Shown: piece after piece, positions 1 to 6,558 of the stretch
Numbering within the stretch: position 1 is the stretch's first letter
Layout: every line of letters begins with the position of its first letter
NCBI GenBank assembly: GCA_025453315.1
Contig: JALOQQ010000055.1
Span: 1-6,841 of the forward strand
DNA length: 6,841 nt
Origin: Planctomycetota bacterium
GTDB lineage: Bacteria; Patescibacteriota; Patescibacteriia; Patescibacteriales; UBA12465
Direction of reading: 5' to 3'
Made by a program: the position numbers and the translations under genes
The notes under the pieces: generated by a model
Told to the model about the DNA's origin: nothing
Seen by the model: only the letters and a program-made list of their open reading frames with translations
Database searches by the model: none

Positions 1-163
1 TAATATTAGTTTTACGATTAATAATATTATTACTAAGTGTTGTAGCGTCTTTAGTAACAATACTATAAGCAATTAAACCACCGGTCAAAGCACCGCCTGT
101 AGTCGCCAAAATCAAAGTGACTAAAAAATTCTTTACTATAAAGAGAGATGATCTGTCTTTCAT
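1..163 (-). CDS. Membrane-anchored protein, N-terminal fragment (cut by window edge)
   Basis: An open frame starts at an ATG on the minus strand (complement of 161-163) and stays open for 54 codons to the left edge, so the C-terminus is missing. The product begins MKDRSSLFIVKNFLVTLILA and continues with a Gly-rich hydrophobic stretch (GGALTGGLIAYSIV). About residues 12-34 would form one membrane segment or uncleaved signal anchor, followed by a polar Thr/Asn/Lys region that would lie outside the cell. No Shine-Dalgarno sequence is visible upstream. It begins 35 bases after the DUF4012 gene on the same strand, so cotranscription is likely. The short anchor followed by a polar linker would fit an anchored HtrA-type protease or another exported protein, but nothing diagnostic remains in the window and I do not assign a function. 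Confidence 0.6.
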   Translation of the reverse strand, partial: MKDRSSLFIVKNFLVTLILATTGGALTGGLIAYSIVTKDATTLSNNIINRKTNI

Positions 164-175
164 AATTTTAATTAT

Positions 176-196
176 AATTAATTATTTTAATTAATT
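176..196. repeat. Perfect AT-only inverted repeat between two minus-strand genes
   Basis: Two 9-base arms, aattaatta (176-184) and taattaatt (188-196), are perfect reverse complements around a TTT loop. They fill most of the 35-base gap between the DUF4012 stop and the next start. The stem contains only A and T and has no clear U-tract after it on the minus strand, so it is a poor terminator candidate. In DNA this AT-rich, such a palindrome may arise by chance. Confidence 0.4.
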
Positions 197-198
197 TT

Positions 199-2109
199 CT
201 ATTTAAAAGAGAGTATTTGATCAGATCTTAAAGGAAAATTCCAATTAATTCCCTGTTTATTTATCTGACAATTATAATTACAGGAAGTCGGTGGTTTATT
301 TAAAACCAAATACACGCCAATATTTTGTCTGTTGCCAGCTTGTTTTTGAAGATATAAAGAATAATTTCCACTAGCTATTAATTTTTTTATTTCTTCTGGC
401 AAACTATATTCAAAAATTAATTCTCCGCTTTCTCCTGGTTCAATGGAAACAAAAGCACCAAAATACGTTTTATTATTTTCTTGACCGCTTTCCTGAGAAC
501 CATCTGAGCCAAAAACTTTATTTAATTTACTGCCTTGAGGAACGTAAATACGAGTGTAGCTACGGTAACGTGTAGTCTTCCAATCAAAACCACCATTATG
601 TTTATAACGTATAGCGACTCTAGCTAGCAAATCATTATTATCTTGTTTTAACTCATAGGAAATATTTTTTTCCATAACCGCGTCAGTTTTAAGCGCAGCC
701 ATATTAGCATCTACCACCATTAAATAATCACTGTTAATTTGCTTTATTTCCCCGCCCAAACCAGAACTAATAACGGTTTTTTGTAAATCAGCGTCGCTTA
801 AATAAATAATAATATCTTTTTCTTCTAAATTCTTATTTAATAAAGCTAAAAGTTCCGGCCATTTTTTGGCTGGTAATTGTTTTAGTTTGCCTTGCAATTC
901 TTTTAAGACATCACCGATAATATTTTTTCGATCCCAAGAACGAATACCCTCGTCATAATAAGAAATTTCTACTTTATACTGCAAAAGATCATAAAAGTTA
1001 TTTTGATTATATTCAGCGTCGCCGACCTTAATCGGACCAACTAGAGTTAATAAATCAATAACTAACTCGGGCGTAATACCTAAAACGCCTTGAATCTTTA
1101 AATCTTTTTGTGGTTGATTGGCTAAACGATTTTCTTCTTTAAAAAACCAAATTATTTTTTGCGCCGCTGTTGGCCAATCGGGTGACCAATTGGCATCGCG
1201 TAAATACCAATAATTAACTCCCAGATATTTTTTCAAAGGGGCTGGTGGTTCAACTTTTATTTTATCCTTTACCGGCATATCTAAATGATAAATATCCTCA
1301 CTTTTTAATTCTTTAATATCACCATCTTTAGTAGTTAAAATACCATAGGTTCCCAAGAAACCTCCGGTCGGACGCAACTCATTTTGATTTTGCATCATTA
1401 CTAAAAAAGAACTTTCGTCAGGATAACCAAAAACTAAAGGCAAAGTTTCATAAAGTGGAATTATTTTATTTAAAGCCTTTATTCCCTCTTCCAATTCTTG
1501 TTTAATAATCACAACCTTAGCTGGCAAGCGACCAAATAGCCAAACATCTCTGGTTTGTTCGAGATTCAATAAAGCTAAATTTAAATTAGCGCGCAAACCA
1601 TAGAGTTCTGGACCGGATTGATAAATCGTCTGCATAAACATTTTCTTCTCTTCAGCCGTGAAATCAGCAAAACTACCACTCAATTCACCACCTAATGCCT
1701 TAGTTACCTTTTGTCCTATTTCTAAACTCTGATTTAAAGAACGACTTAATATTTCGGCGGTTTTTGCCAAATAAGCAGCATCTTCTAATTGTTTCCTTAA
1801 AGCTGGAATAATTCTGATTATAAAATCATTTCTAGAACTTTCGATAGCCTGAGAAACTTCTTTAAAATCAGAGCTAGCCGAACTGGCAAAATTTATCGCC
1901 CCTAATAAATCCTTATTATTAAAAGCGATAGCTGCTTGCTCTAAATTACGTTTACCGTCTAATGCGTGTTTATAAATCTGATAAGCTCGCCAACCATTAA
2001 CTATTAACCAAAAGCCTAAAAGAACGATTATTACTAAAATAAAAGAGAGGAAAAAGCGACGCCCTTTCCCTGATTTATAAAAAATAGTTGTAGTATTAAT
2101 CTCTGACAT
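199..2109 (-). CDS. DUF4012 domain-containing membrane protein
   Basis: The 636-residue product starts MSEINTTT and ends ILSFK with a TAG stop. A basic stretch (KSGKGRR) precedes a single membrane span at about residues 19-38, so the bulk should face outside. Residues 45-220 are mostly helical and coiled-coil-like. The DUF4012 core follows. It shows the family hallmarks NELRPTGGFLGTYG (243-256), LRDANWSPDWPT (303-314) and a GITPELVIDLLTLVGPIKV stretch (344-362). A C-terminal beta-rich part includes YRSYTRIYVPQGSKL (515-529) and AFVSIEPGESGELIFEYSLP (552-571). DUF4012 proteins occur in Actinobacteria, Chloroflexi and CPR bacteria, often near envelope or polysaccharide genes, but their biochemical role is not established. 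The tail carries Cys610 and Cys614 (CNYNC), which could form a disulfide. It lies 93 bases downstream of the winged-helix gene on the same strand. The family call is firm and the function is unknown. Confidence 0.9.
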   Translation of the reverse strand: MSEINTTTIFYKSGKGRRFFLSFILVIIVLLGFWLIVNGWRAYQIYKHALDGKRNLEQAAIAFNNKDLLGAINFASSASSDFKEVSQAIESSRNDFIIRIIPALRKQLEDAAYLAKTAEILSRSLNQSLEIGQKVTKALGGELSGSFADFTAEEKKMFMQTIYQSGPELYGLRANLNLALLNLEQTRDVWLFGRLPAKVVIIKQELEEGIKALNKIIPLYETLPLVFGYPDESSFLVMMQNQNELRPTGGFLGTYGILTTKDGDIKELKSEDIYHLDMPVKDKIKVEPPAPLKKYLGVNYWYLRDANWSPDWPTAAQKIIWFFKEENRLANQPQKDLKIQGVLGITPELVIDLLTLVGPIKVGDAEYNQNNFYDLLQYKVEISYYDEGIRSWDRKNIIGDVLKELQGKLKQLPAKKWPELLALLNKNLEEKDIIIYLSDADLQKTVISSGLGGEIKQINSDYLMVVDANMAALKTDAVMEKNISYELKQDNNDLLARVAIRYKHNGGFDWKTTRYRSYTRIYVPQGSKLNKVFGSDGSQESGQENNKTYFGAFVSIEPGESGELIFEYSLPEEIKKLIASGNYSLYLQKQAGNRQNIGVYLVLNKPPTSCNYNCQINKQGINWNFPLRSDQILSFK

Positions 2110-2133
2110 AAAATTATCTAAAAAAATATTTTT

Positions 2134-2187
2134 TTAAAATAATTCAACAAAAAATGTTTTTCTTCTTAAAATAATTCAACAAAAAAT
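2134..2187. repeat. Exact 22-bp direct repeat in the intergenic gap upstream of the DUF4012 gene
   Basis: The same 22 bases (core aaaataattcaacaaaaaat) occur at 2134-2155 and 2166-2187, separated by 10 bases (gtttttcttc), giving a period of 32. Identity ends at both sides of each copy. On the minus strand each copy reads TTTTTTGTTGAATTATTTTAA or nearly so, within the leader of the DUF4012 gene. It could be a local duplication, paired operator sites or a paired RNA element; the sequence does not decide. No convincing promoter with normal spacing can be built from it. Confidence 0.75.
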
Positions 2188-2202
2188 AATTTAATTTCTA
2201 TC

Positions 2203-3000
2203 TTATTTTCTTTTTCCCTTGCCAATTTCATCAATAACCACAATTTTTTTACCCTCCAAAATATTGAATAAGAAAACATCAGTAACTTCACGACGATATT
2301 TAAATTCATCTGGATCCATAACCGTAAAATTAACTTCACGACCAACCTCTTCTTCTAAAGTTTTCATAACCTTAACCAATTCTTCCTTAGCAATTTCACC
2401 GACAATAAAAATATCAATACCAGATTCTTGACCAACAAAAATACCTCCTAAAACTAAATATTGGGGCTGACAAATTTTTTTCAAACGATCAACAAATTCA
2501 ATAGCAGAAAGAATTTGTGATTTAACTATTAGAGACTTTAATTCATTAAATAAAATAAAATCCTTATCAGCTTGATAGTATTTTTTTTCTTGTTTGTTTT
2601 CAGTCTTTCCCACTTCCTCTACCAATTCACTATTAATTTCATTATTTTCTATTTTATGCTCACTATTTACTTCTAAAGTATTAATCGAATTATTAACCGA
2701 ACTATCATTAGAGAAACCATCGTGAGAATTAGTTTTAACCGTTTTAGTCTCGGTAAAGGTTGGCAATTTCAAACCATTCTCTTTTAAAAGAGCTTTTTCT
2801 AAATCGCTAATTTCAATGGTTTTAGTCTGATCAATTAAAATGCCGAATTTTCTCAAGTTTTCCAATTCACGACGCACAGAATTAACTTGCAACTTCAAGT
2901 CTCTAGCAATCTGACGAATATAATATTTTTTTTCAGGATTAAGCAAGAAAAGTTTAAGTATCTTAACTCTGGCCTGCGAACCAAAAAGCTTATTAAGCAT
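2203..3000 (-). CDS. Winged-helix protein with degenerate nucleotidyltransferase-like domain
   Basis: The product has 265 residues. Residues 1-55 form a winged helix-turn-helix: MLNKLFGSQARVKILKLFLL, then YYIRQIARDLKL and the recognition-helix region QVNSVRRELENLRKFGIL. A polar Asn/Ser/Glu-rich insert of about 80 residues (56-139) follows, and the wing appears to resume at KKYYQADKDF (139-148). Residues 150-256 resemble a MNT-type nucleotidyltransferase fold, with LVLGGIFVG, ESGIDIFIVGE, GREVNFTVMDPDEFKYR and FLFNILEGKKIVVID. The usual GS...SDID active-site signature appears as GG...SGID. The Ser and the first catalytic Asp are therefore replaced, and catalysis is doubtful. Proteins of this layout are common in CPR genomes and are annotated as transcriptional regulators. 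It is the first gene of the minus-strand unit and has its own divergent promoter, so it may control itself or the opposing gene (inference). Confidence 0.8.
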   Translation of the reverse strand: MLNKLFGSQARVKILKLFLLNPEKKYYIRQIARDLKLQVNSVRRELENLRKFGILIDQTKTIEISDLEKALLKENGLKLPTFTETKTVKTNSHDGFSNDSSVNNSINTLEVNSEHKIENNEINSELVEEVGKTENKQEKKYYQADKDFILFNELKSLIVKSQILSAIEFVDRLKKICQPQYLVLGGIFVGQESGIDIFIVGEIAKEELVKVMKTLEEEVGREVNFTVMDPDEFKYRREVTDVFLFNILEGKKIVVIDEIGKGKRK

Positions 3001-3026
3001 GTGATTTATGAAAGGAAGATGGAATT

Positions 3027-3035
3027 TGCTATAAT
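3027..3035 (+). promoter_or_regulatory. Possible upstream extended -10 promoter (plus strand)
   Basis: TGCTATAAT matches the extended -10 consensus exactly (TG at 3027-3028, TATAAT at 3030-3035). The -35 region is weak (TTATGA at 3006-3011, 18-bp spacer). If active, it would add a leader of about 135 bases to the PP2C-like gene. AT-rich DNA produces such matches by chance, so this is tentative. Confidence 0.4.
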
Positions 3036-3080
3036 TTATATAATTTCCCCGAAAAAATCTTTCCTTTTCTGTTATTTTTA

Positions 3081-3089
3081 TGATATAAT
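3081..3089 (+). promoter_or_regulatory. Extended -10 promoter for the PP2C-like gene (plus strand)
   Basis: TGATATAAT (3081-3089) is a perfect extended -10 element. No good -35 exists at 16-18 bases, which extended -10 promoters can tolerate. Transcription would start near 3096, giving a leader of about 80 bases before the ATG at 3178. It overlaps the -10 of the minus-strand promoter. Confidence 0.5.
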
Positions 3090-3116
3090 AATAACACGCA
3101 AAATCCTTTTTGTAAA
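3088..3116 (-). promoter_or_regulatory. Minus-strand promoter for the winged-helix/DUF4012 unit
   Basis: Read on the minus strand, TTTACA (3116 to 3111) is followed by a 17-base spacer and TATTAT (3093 to 3088), with TG at the extended position (TGTTATTAT). The match is five of six bases at -35 and five of six at -10, with ideal spacing and an extended -10. This is the best promoter in this control region. The start would be near 3081, leaving about 80 untranslated bases before the ATG at 3000. Confidence 0.6.
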
Positions 3117-3177
3117 GATAACTTTTTTAAAATTTTTAAGAAAAAAATCGTCTTTTCTTAAAAATAATATTTCCCAT

Positions 3178-5409
3178 ATGCCAGTAAAAATTTCTCTTTT
3201 AACCTTGCCTGCCAAAAAGGCAAATGAAGCCGCTATTGGCCAGGTTTTTTTAGCTCAACCGGATAGTGAAAAAGAAGAGTTAGCCGGAAAACTATTCGCC
3301 GTTATAACTGTTAATCATCACGACAAAAAAGAATCTGAAGCAGTAATTGATTTTATTATTGAAGAAGCTACTAAAGGTTATTATCAAGATGAGAAAATAA
3401 TGCTCCGTCAAAAAATGACGGATTTAAAAATAGAGAATATTTTAGAGGGCGTTCTCGTAAAAGTCAATAAAAGCTTAAATGACTTTTTAGAAGAATACAA
3501 AATTAAAATTGACAGTCGCCAAGTTGATGCCACTATTGGCGTTATTTATAATAATGAATTACATTTTTCCAACGTCGGTGATAATCATCTTTTATTGGCT
3601 TATCAAAAAGGAGAAAATTTTAAAATTTTAAATTTAAACGAAGAAGAGGATGCTAATCGCGCCCCTAGTAAATTCTTTTCCGATCTTTTAAGCGGACAAA
3701 TACCAGAAAATGCTATTTTCATGGTTCTTAGCAAAGATTTGCCAGAATATGTCATGCAAAAAGAGATTATCAAATTGGTCAGCGAAGAAAATCCTTTAGA
3801 AGCGGTAGAAATATTAAAGGGAGAATTAAGTAAAGTTAATTCCCTAACCTCTTTTTTTGCTCTGATAGCTAAAAATGCTGATTTTAAAACCATAGAGTAT
3901 CACGACCGAGATTCGGCTCACCATTCTATTTCACAATTAAACAAGATAGAAGAAAAAACCGAAAGAATACTAAGCTCCGCTGGATTAATTAATATCAAAA
4001 AAACTTTACAAAATTTAATAGAAAAAATAAAAAGTTTATTACCACAAAAACATCTTTCCTCTTTAAGTAATATCCATAAGAGAATTTCTCCACAACACAT
4101 TATTGAAAAGAGTCGCCATTACACCAATAATATCAAAGTTGATCGCCAAGCCCTTAAAAAACATTCTCAACAATTTTTCTCTCTTTGCAAGAATTGTTGT
4201 TCTATTATAAAAAACCTAGTTTTAATCGTTGGTAGATTTTTAAATCCACAAAATATTGTCAAAAAAAGTAAACAAATTTCAGCTTGGTTTAAAAGAATAG
4301 ATAAACGCGCCAAAATTCTTTTCTTAGCCCTCATTCTTATTGTTAGTCTCTTTATTATTAAAGTCTCTCTAGATAATACTCAAAAACAAAAAGAATTAGT
4401 AAAGAAAAATAATCAAGAGACTTTAGATCTAATTGATCGCAAAGAAAATCAAATTGAATCATTCTTGCTTTATGAAAATGAAACTGGAGCGGAAGCAATT
4501 ATTAAAGAGACTAAAGAACTGGTAAAAAAATTACCTAGCTCAACCCCGGCTGAAATTAAACGTCAACAAGACTTTTTAGTTAAGCTTCAAGAACAAGAAG
4601 AAAGAGTGCAACATATTATTAGAGTAGATAACACCACCACCTTAGCTGACTTTTCTAGCATCTCTGGCGCCACACCAACAAAAATGTTATTTGAAACTGG
4701 AAAATTATATCTTAACGACTCAGCAGCAGCTAAAGTATATGAAATCAAAGTAGCCGATCCAACTATCAATCCAATAGAACTTAAAGACGGTAGCATTAAA
4801 TATTTTGCTCTTGATGAAAAGAAAATATATATGTTGGGTCAGAAACAAGTTGCTATTTTAGATACTAAGAATAATGAAGTTGAATACGAAAACATTGATT
4901 TACCAACTGAGATGTCGGTAAAAGACATGGAAGCTTATAATACCAGCGTTTATTTACTTGATAATAATCAAATTCATCGTTTCTTAAAACGTCAGGATAA
5001 AGGTTATAGTATTAGACGTGAATGGCTCAATAACCCAACTTTCGCTAGTTCCCTTTCTGATTTGAGTATTGATGGCGATATTTATGCCACTAAAAATGGC
5101 GAACAAATTATTCGTCTTTTTAAAGGAGAAGAAGATCCTAACTTTGCCATGGGTCCAGTTAGCCCAGCACTTAGTGGCGTAACTAAAGTTTTAGCTTTAG
5201 AAAAAAACATCTATGTTTTAGAAGCTGAAAATAAACGCCTGGTAGTCTTCAGTAAAGAAGATAGACAATTCCTAGCTCAATATAAATTAGATAAGTTTAC
5301 CGACATTAAAGATGTGACTGCTAATGAAACAGATAAAAAATTATTTATTTTAAGTGGGGATAAAGTTTACGAAATCGGCAATTTACCAATTAAGGAAAAT
5401 AAAAAATAA
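3178..5409 (+). CDS. Membrane protein with inactive PPM/PP2C-like domain and extracytoplasmic beta-propeller
   Basis: Read from the ATG at 3178, the product has 743 residues (MPVKISLLTLPAKKANEAAI). The frame is open further upstream, but that stretch overlaps the divergent gene and the promoters and looks non-coding. Residues 1-240 resemble a PPM/PP2C phosphatase, clearest at DATIGVIYNNELHFSNVGDN (117-136). The metal-binding sites appear lost: the DGxG position reads TVNHH (44-48), SDGL reads SKDL (185-188) and DNxT reads NSLT (221-224). A Lys-rich linker (250-375) ends in KRIDKRAK before one membrane span (about 379-396), so the N-terminal domain should be cytoplasmic. A coiled coil (400-480) leads to a repeat-rich beta domain (485-735) with propeller-like strands such as KLYLNDSAAAKVYEI, KKIYMLGQKQVAILD and KNIYVLEAENKRLVVFS. 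A signalling or scaffold role across the membrane is inference. Similar proteins appear to be frequent in Parcubacteria. No Shine-Dalgarno precedes the start. Confidence 0.75.
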   Translation: MPVKISLLTLPAKKANEAAIGQVFLAQPDSEKEELAGKLFAVITVNHHDKKESEAVIDFIIEEATKGYYQDEKIMLRQKMTDLKIENILEGVLVKVNKSLNDFLEEYKIKIDSRQVDATIGVIYNNELHFSNVGDNHLLLAYQKGENFKILNLNEEEDANRAPSKFFSDLLSGQIPENAIFMVLSKDLPEYVMQKEIIKLVSEENPLEAVEILKGELSKVNSLTSFFALIAKNADFKTIEYHDRDSAHHSISQLNKIEEKTERILSSAGLINIKKTLQNLIEKIKSLLPQKHLSSLSNIHKRISPQHIIEKSRHYTNNIKVDRQALKKHSQQFFSLCKNCCSIIKNLVLIVGRFLNPQNIVKKSKQISAWFKRIDKRAKILFLALILIVSLFIIKVSLDNTQKQKELVKKNNQETLDLIDRKENQIESFLLYENETGAEAIIKETKELVKKLPSSTPAEIKRQQDFLVKLQEQEERVQHIIRVDNTTTLADFSSISGATPTKMLFETGKLYLNDSAAAKVYEIKVADPTINPIELKDGSIKYFALDEKKIYMLGQKQVAILDTKNNEVEYENIDLPTEMSVKDMEAYNTSVYLLDNNQIHRFLKRQDKGYSIRREWLNNPTFASSLSDLSIDGDIYATKNGEQIIRLFKGEEDPNFAMGPVSPALSGVTKVLALEKNIYVLEAENKRLVVFSKEDRQFLAQYKLDKFTDIKDVTANETDKKLFILSGDKVYEIGNLPIKENKK

Positions 5410-5424
5410 ATAAGTCCTACAAAT

Positions 5425-5452
5425 AAAAAATCCGCCTAATAGCGGATTTTTT
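5425..5452. terminator. Bidirectional intrinsic terminator between converging genes
   Basis: An 11-bp perfect stem pairs aaaaaatccgc (5425-5435) with gcggatttttt (5442-5452) around a six-base loop, ctaata. The GC-rich core (tccgc/gcgga) is flanked by an A-run on one side and a T-run on the other, so it can act in both directions. It lies 15 bases after the stop of the plus-strand gene and 20 bases after the rplL stop on the opposite strand, serving both. Confidence 0.9.
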
Positions 5453-5472
5453 ATTATAGCTTTTAATCTAAA

Positions 5473-5871
5473 TTACTTCAAAGTAACCTTAGCGCCAGCT
5501 TCTTCTAATTTCTTCTTCATAGCTTCAGCATCTTCCTTCTTTAAACCTTCCTTAACTACCTTAGGAGCGCCATCTACTAAATCCTTAGCTTCTTTTAAAC
5601 CAAGTTCGGTAACTTCTCTAACTACCTTAATAACGGCAATCTTGTTAGCACCACCATCAGTCAATTCAACGTTGAAAGAAGTCTTTTCTTCAACAGCGGC
5701 GGCAGCTGGAGCAGCAGCCATCATCATAGCTGGAGCAGAGGCAGAAACGCCAAATTTTTCTTCTAAGATCTTTACCAATTCAGCAAGATCCAAAACGCTC
5801 ATTTTCTCGATTTCAGAAACGAGAGATTGAAACTTAGCTGGTACTTCTACATTCTTGTTTTCTTCGGACAT
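5473..5871 (-). CDS. rplL: 50S ribosomal protein L7/L12
   Basis: The 132-residue product has the full L7/L12 layout. An N-terminal dimerisation and L10-binding helical region (about 15-42) contains MSVLDLAELVKILEEKFGVS. An Ala/Met-rich flexible hinge follows (about 44-61, APAMMMAAAPAAAA). The C-terminal factor-binding domain (64-132) has the conserved GGANKIAVIKVVREVTELGL, KEAKDLVDGAP and AEAMKKKLEEAGAKV stretches. It forms the mobile stalk of the large subunit, as dimers on L10, and recruits and stimulates the translational GTPases. The protein is slightly longer than the roughly 120 residues usual in many bacteria because of an N-terminal extension (MSEENKNVEVPAKF). It lies 97 bases downstream of rplJ on the same strand. 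A hairpin sits just upstream of the start, and only a weak purine-rich AAGAAG could serve as ribosome binding site. Confidence 0.97.
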   Translation of the reverse strand: MSEENKNVEVPAKFQSLVSEIEKMSVLDLAELVKILEEKFGVSASAPAMMMAAAPAAAAVEEKTSFNVELTDGGANKIAVIKVVREVTELGLKEAKDLVDGAPKVVKEGLKKEDAEAMKKKLEEAGAKVTLK

Positions 5872-5880
5872 AAATTTTTC

Positions 5881-5912
5881 TTCTTACTAATTAGCTCACT
5901 AATTAATAAGAA
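5881..5912 (-). promoter_or_regulatory. Hairpin directly upstream of rplL start
   Basis: In the minus-strand RNA, TTCTTATTAATTAG (5912 to 5899) pairs with CTAATTAGTAAGAA (5894 to 5881) across a TGAG loop. This gives 14 pairs, one of them G-U. The wobble pairs only in the rplJL-sense transcript; the opposite strand would have an A-C mismatch. No U-tract follows, so it is not an intrinsic terminator. Its 3' arm ends nine bases before the rplL ATG and includes most of the purine-rich AAGAAG, so it could affect rplL translation or RNA processing. Confidence 0.5.
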
Positions 5913-5967
5913 ATTTTATTATATAATTTATAAATTAATTTTAGCTCGTTTTAGAAAAGTTCTTAAA

Positions 5968-6495
5968 TTAAGATTTCTTTCCTTCAATAGCTTTTAAAAC
6001 ATAAACCAAATTCTTTAAGTTACCAGCCAAAGCGTTAACGAAACCAGAAATTGGAGAATTTAAGGAACCGACTAACTTAGCATATAACTCTTGTTTGCTT
6101 GGCAATTGAGCCAAAGCCATGGTATCAACTTCAGAAAGAAATTTTCCTTCTAAAATACTACCCACAAATTTAATCTTATCTTCCTTGCCTTTTCTAAAAT
6201 CGAAAACGATTTTAGCGGGAGCAACTTCGTCTTGATAAGAGAAGACGGCTGCTACCTTACCATCGAGACTTTTAACATCCAAACCACTAATAGCGCTATC
6301 CTTTAAAGCCATACCGAGTAAAGTTTTTTTAGCAACATAGTACTCGCTGTTTTCTTTTCTCAATTTAACACGCAAGTCTTCGTTCTCCTTTACGCCCAAG
6401 GCATTAAAGCTAGCAAAAACAATGGATTTGGAACGGCTGATTTTATCTTTCAAACCGTTTAAAATGTCCCTTTTCTGTACTTTTGTTTTAGCCAT
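5968..6495 (-). CDS. rplJ: 50S ribosomal protein L10
   Basis: The 175-residue product matches L10 in length and sequence. It opens MAKTKVQKRDILNGLKDKIS and has SIVFASFNALGV (24-35), YYVAKKTLLGMALKDS (47-62) and KVAAVFSYQDEVAPAKIVFDF (80-100). The C-terminal helix NALAGNLKNLVYVLKAIEGKK carries the L12 dimer-binding segment. L10 anchors the L12 dimers to 23S rRNA at the stalk base and is the autoregulator of its own operon in many bacteria. It is the first gene of a two-gene rplJ-rplL unit with a strong promoter and a structured leader. The ATG at 6493-6495 is the natural family start, although no ribosome binding site sits at normal distance; an AAGGA (complement of 6523-6527) is about 27 bases upstream. 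rplK and rplA are not immediately upstream. Confidence 0.97.
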   Translation of the reverse strand: MAKTKVQKRDILNGLKDKISRSKSIVFASFNALGVKENEDLRVKLRKENSEYYVAKKTLLGMALKDSAISGLDVKSLDGKVAAVFSYQDEVAPAKIVFDFRKGKEDKIKFVGSILEGKFLSEVDTMALAQLPSKQELYAKLVGSLNSPISGFVNALAGNLKNLVYVLKAIEGKKS

Positions 6496-6527
6496 ATATT
6501 TTATTAATAATAATCTTTTTAATCCTT

Positions 6528-6558
6528 AAAAAACAAAAAATCTGTGTTCTAACACAGA
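6528..6558 (-). terminator. Intrinsic terminator in the rplJ leader (attenuator)
   Basis: On the minus strand TCTGTGT pairs with ACACAGA (6558-6552 with 6547-6541) around a TAGA loop. It is followed by a U-tract interrupted once by G (TTTTTTGTTTTTT, 6540 to 6528). It lies after the rplJ promoter and before the rplJ start, so it must be bypassed for expression. Its 5' arm shares TCTGTG with the 3' arm of the leader's basal stem, so the two long helices cannot both form in full. Confidence 0.8.

Noticed and set aside
2134..2187. Direct repeat as a CRISPR array fragment
   Set aside because: There are only two copies, the 10-base spacing is far too short for spacers, and no cas genes are nearby.
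2219..2431. Plus-strand open frame opposite the winged-helix gene
   Set aside because: It lies wholly inside a well-supported coding region on the other strand and its product has no recognisable domain.
2887..3177. Upstream extension of the plus-strand gene to an earlier ATG, including an ATG at 3019 preceded by AAAGGAAG
   Set aside because: It overlaps the winged-helix gene and both promoter regions, the peptide is low-complexity Phe/Ile/Lys, and the purine run sits only about two bases from the ATG. The natural domain start is the ATG at 3178.
3603..4796. Several short minus-strand frames inside the pseudo-phosphatase gene
   Set aside because: They are antisense shadows of a continuous plus-strand gene, without family features or start signals.
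5642..5830. Plus-strand frame opposite rplL
   Set aside because: It mirrors the Ala-rich hinge codons of rplL and has no independent support.
5918..5923. TATAAT on the minus strand between rplJ and rplL, as a separate rplL promoter
   Set aside because: The hexamer at -35 distance is AGCTAA and there is no extended -10; in an AT-only gap this match is expected by chance.
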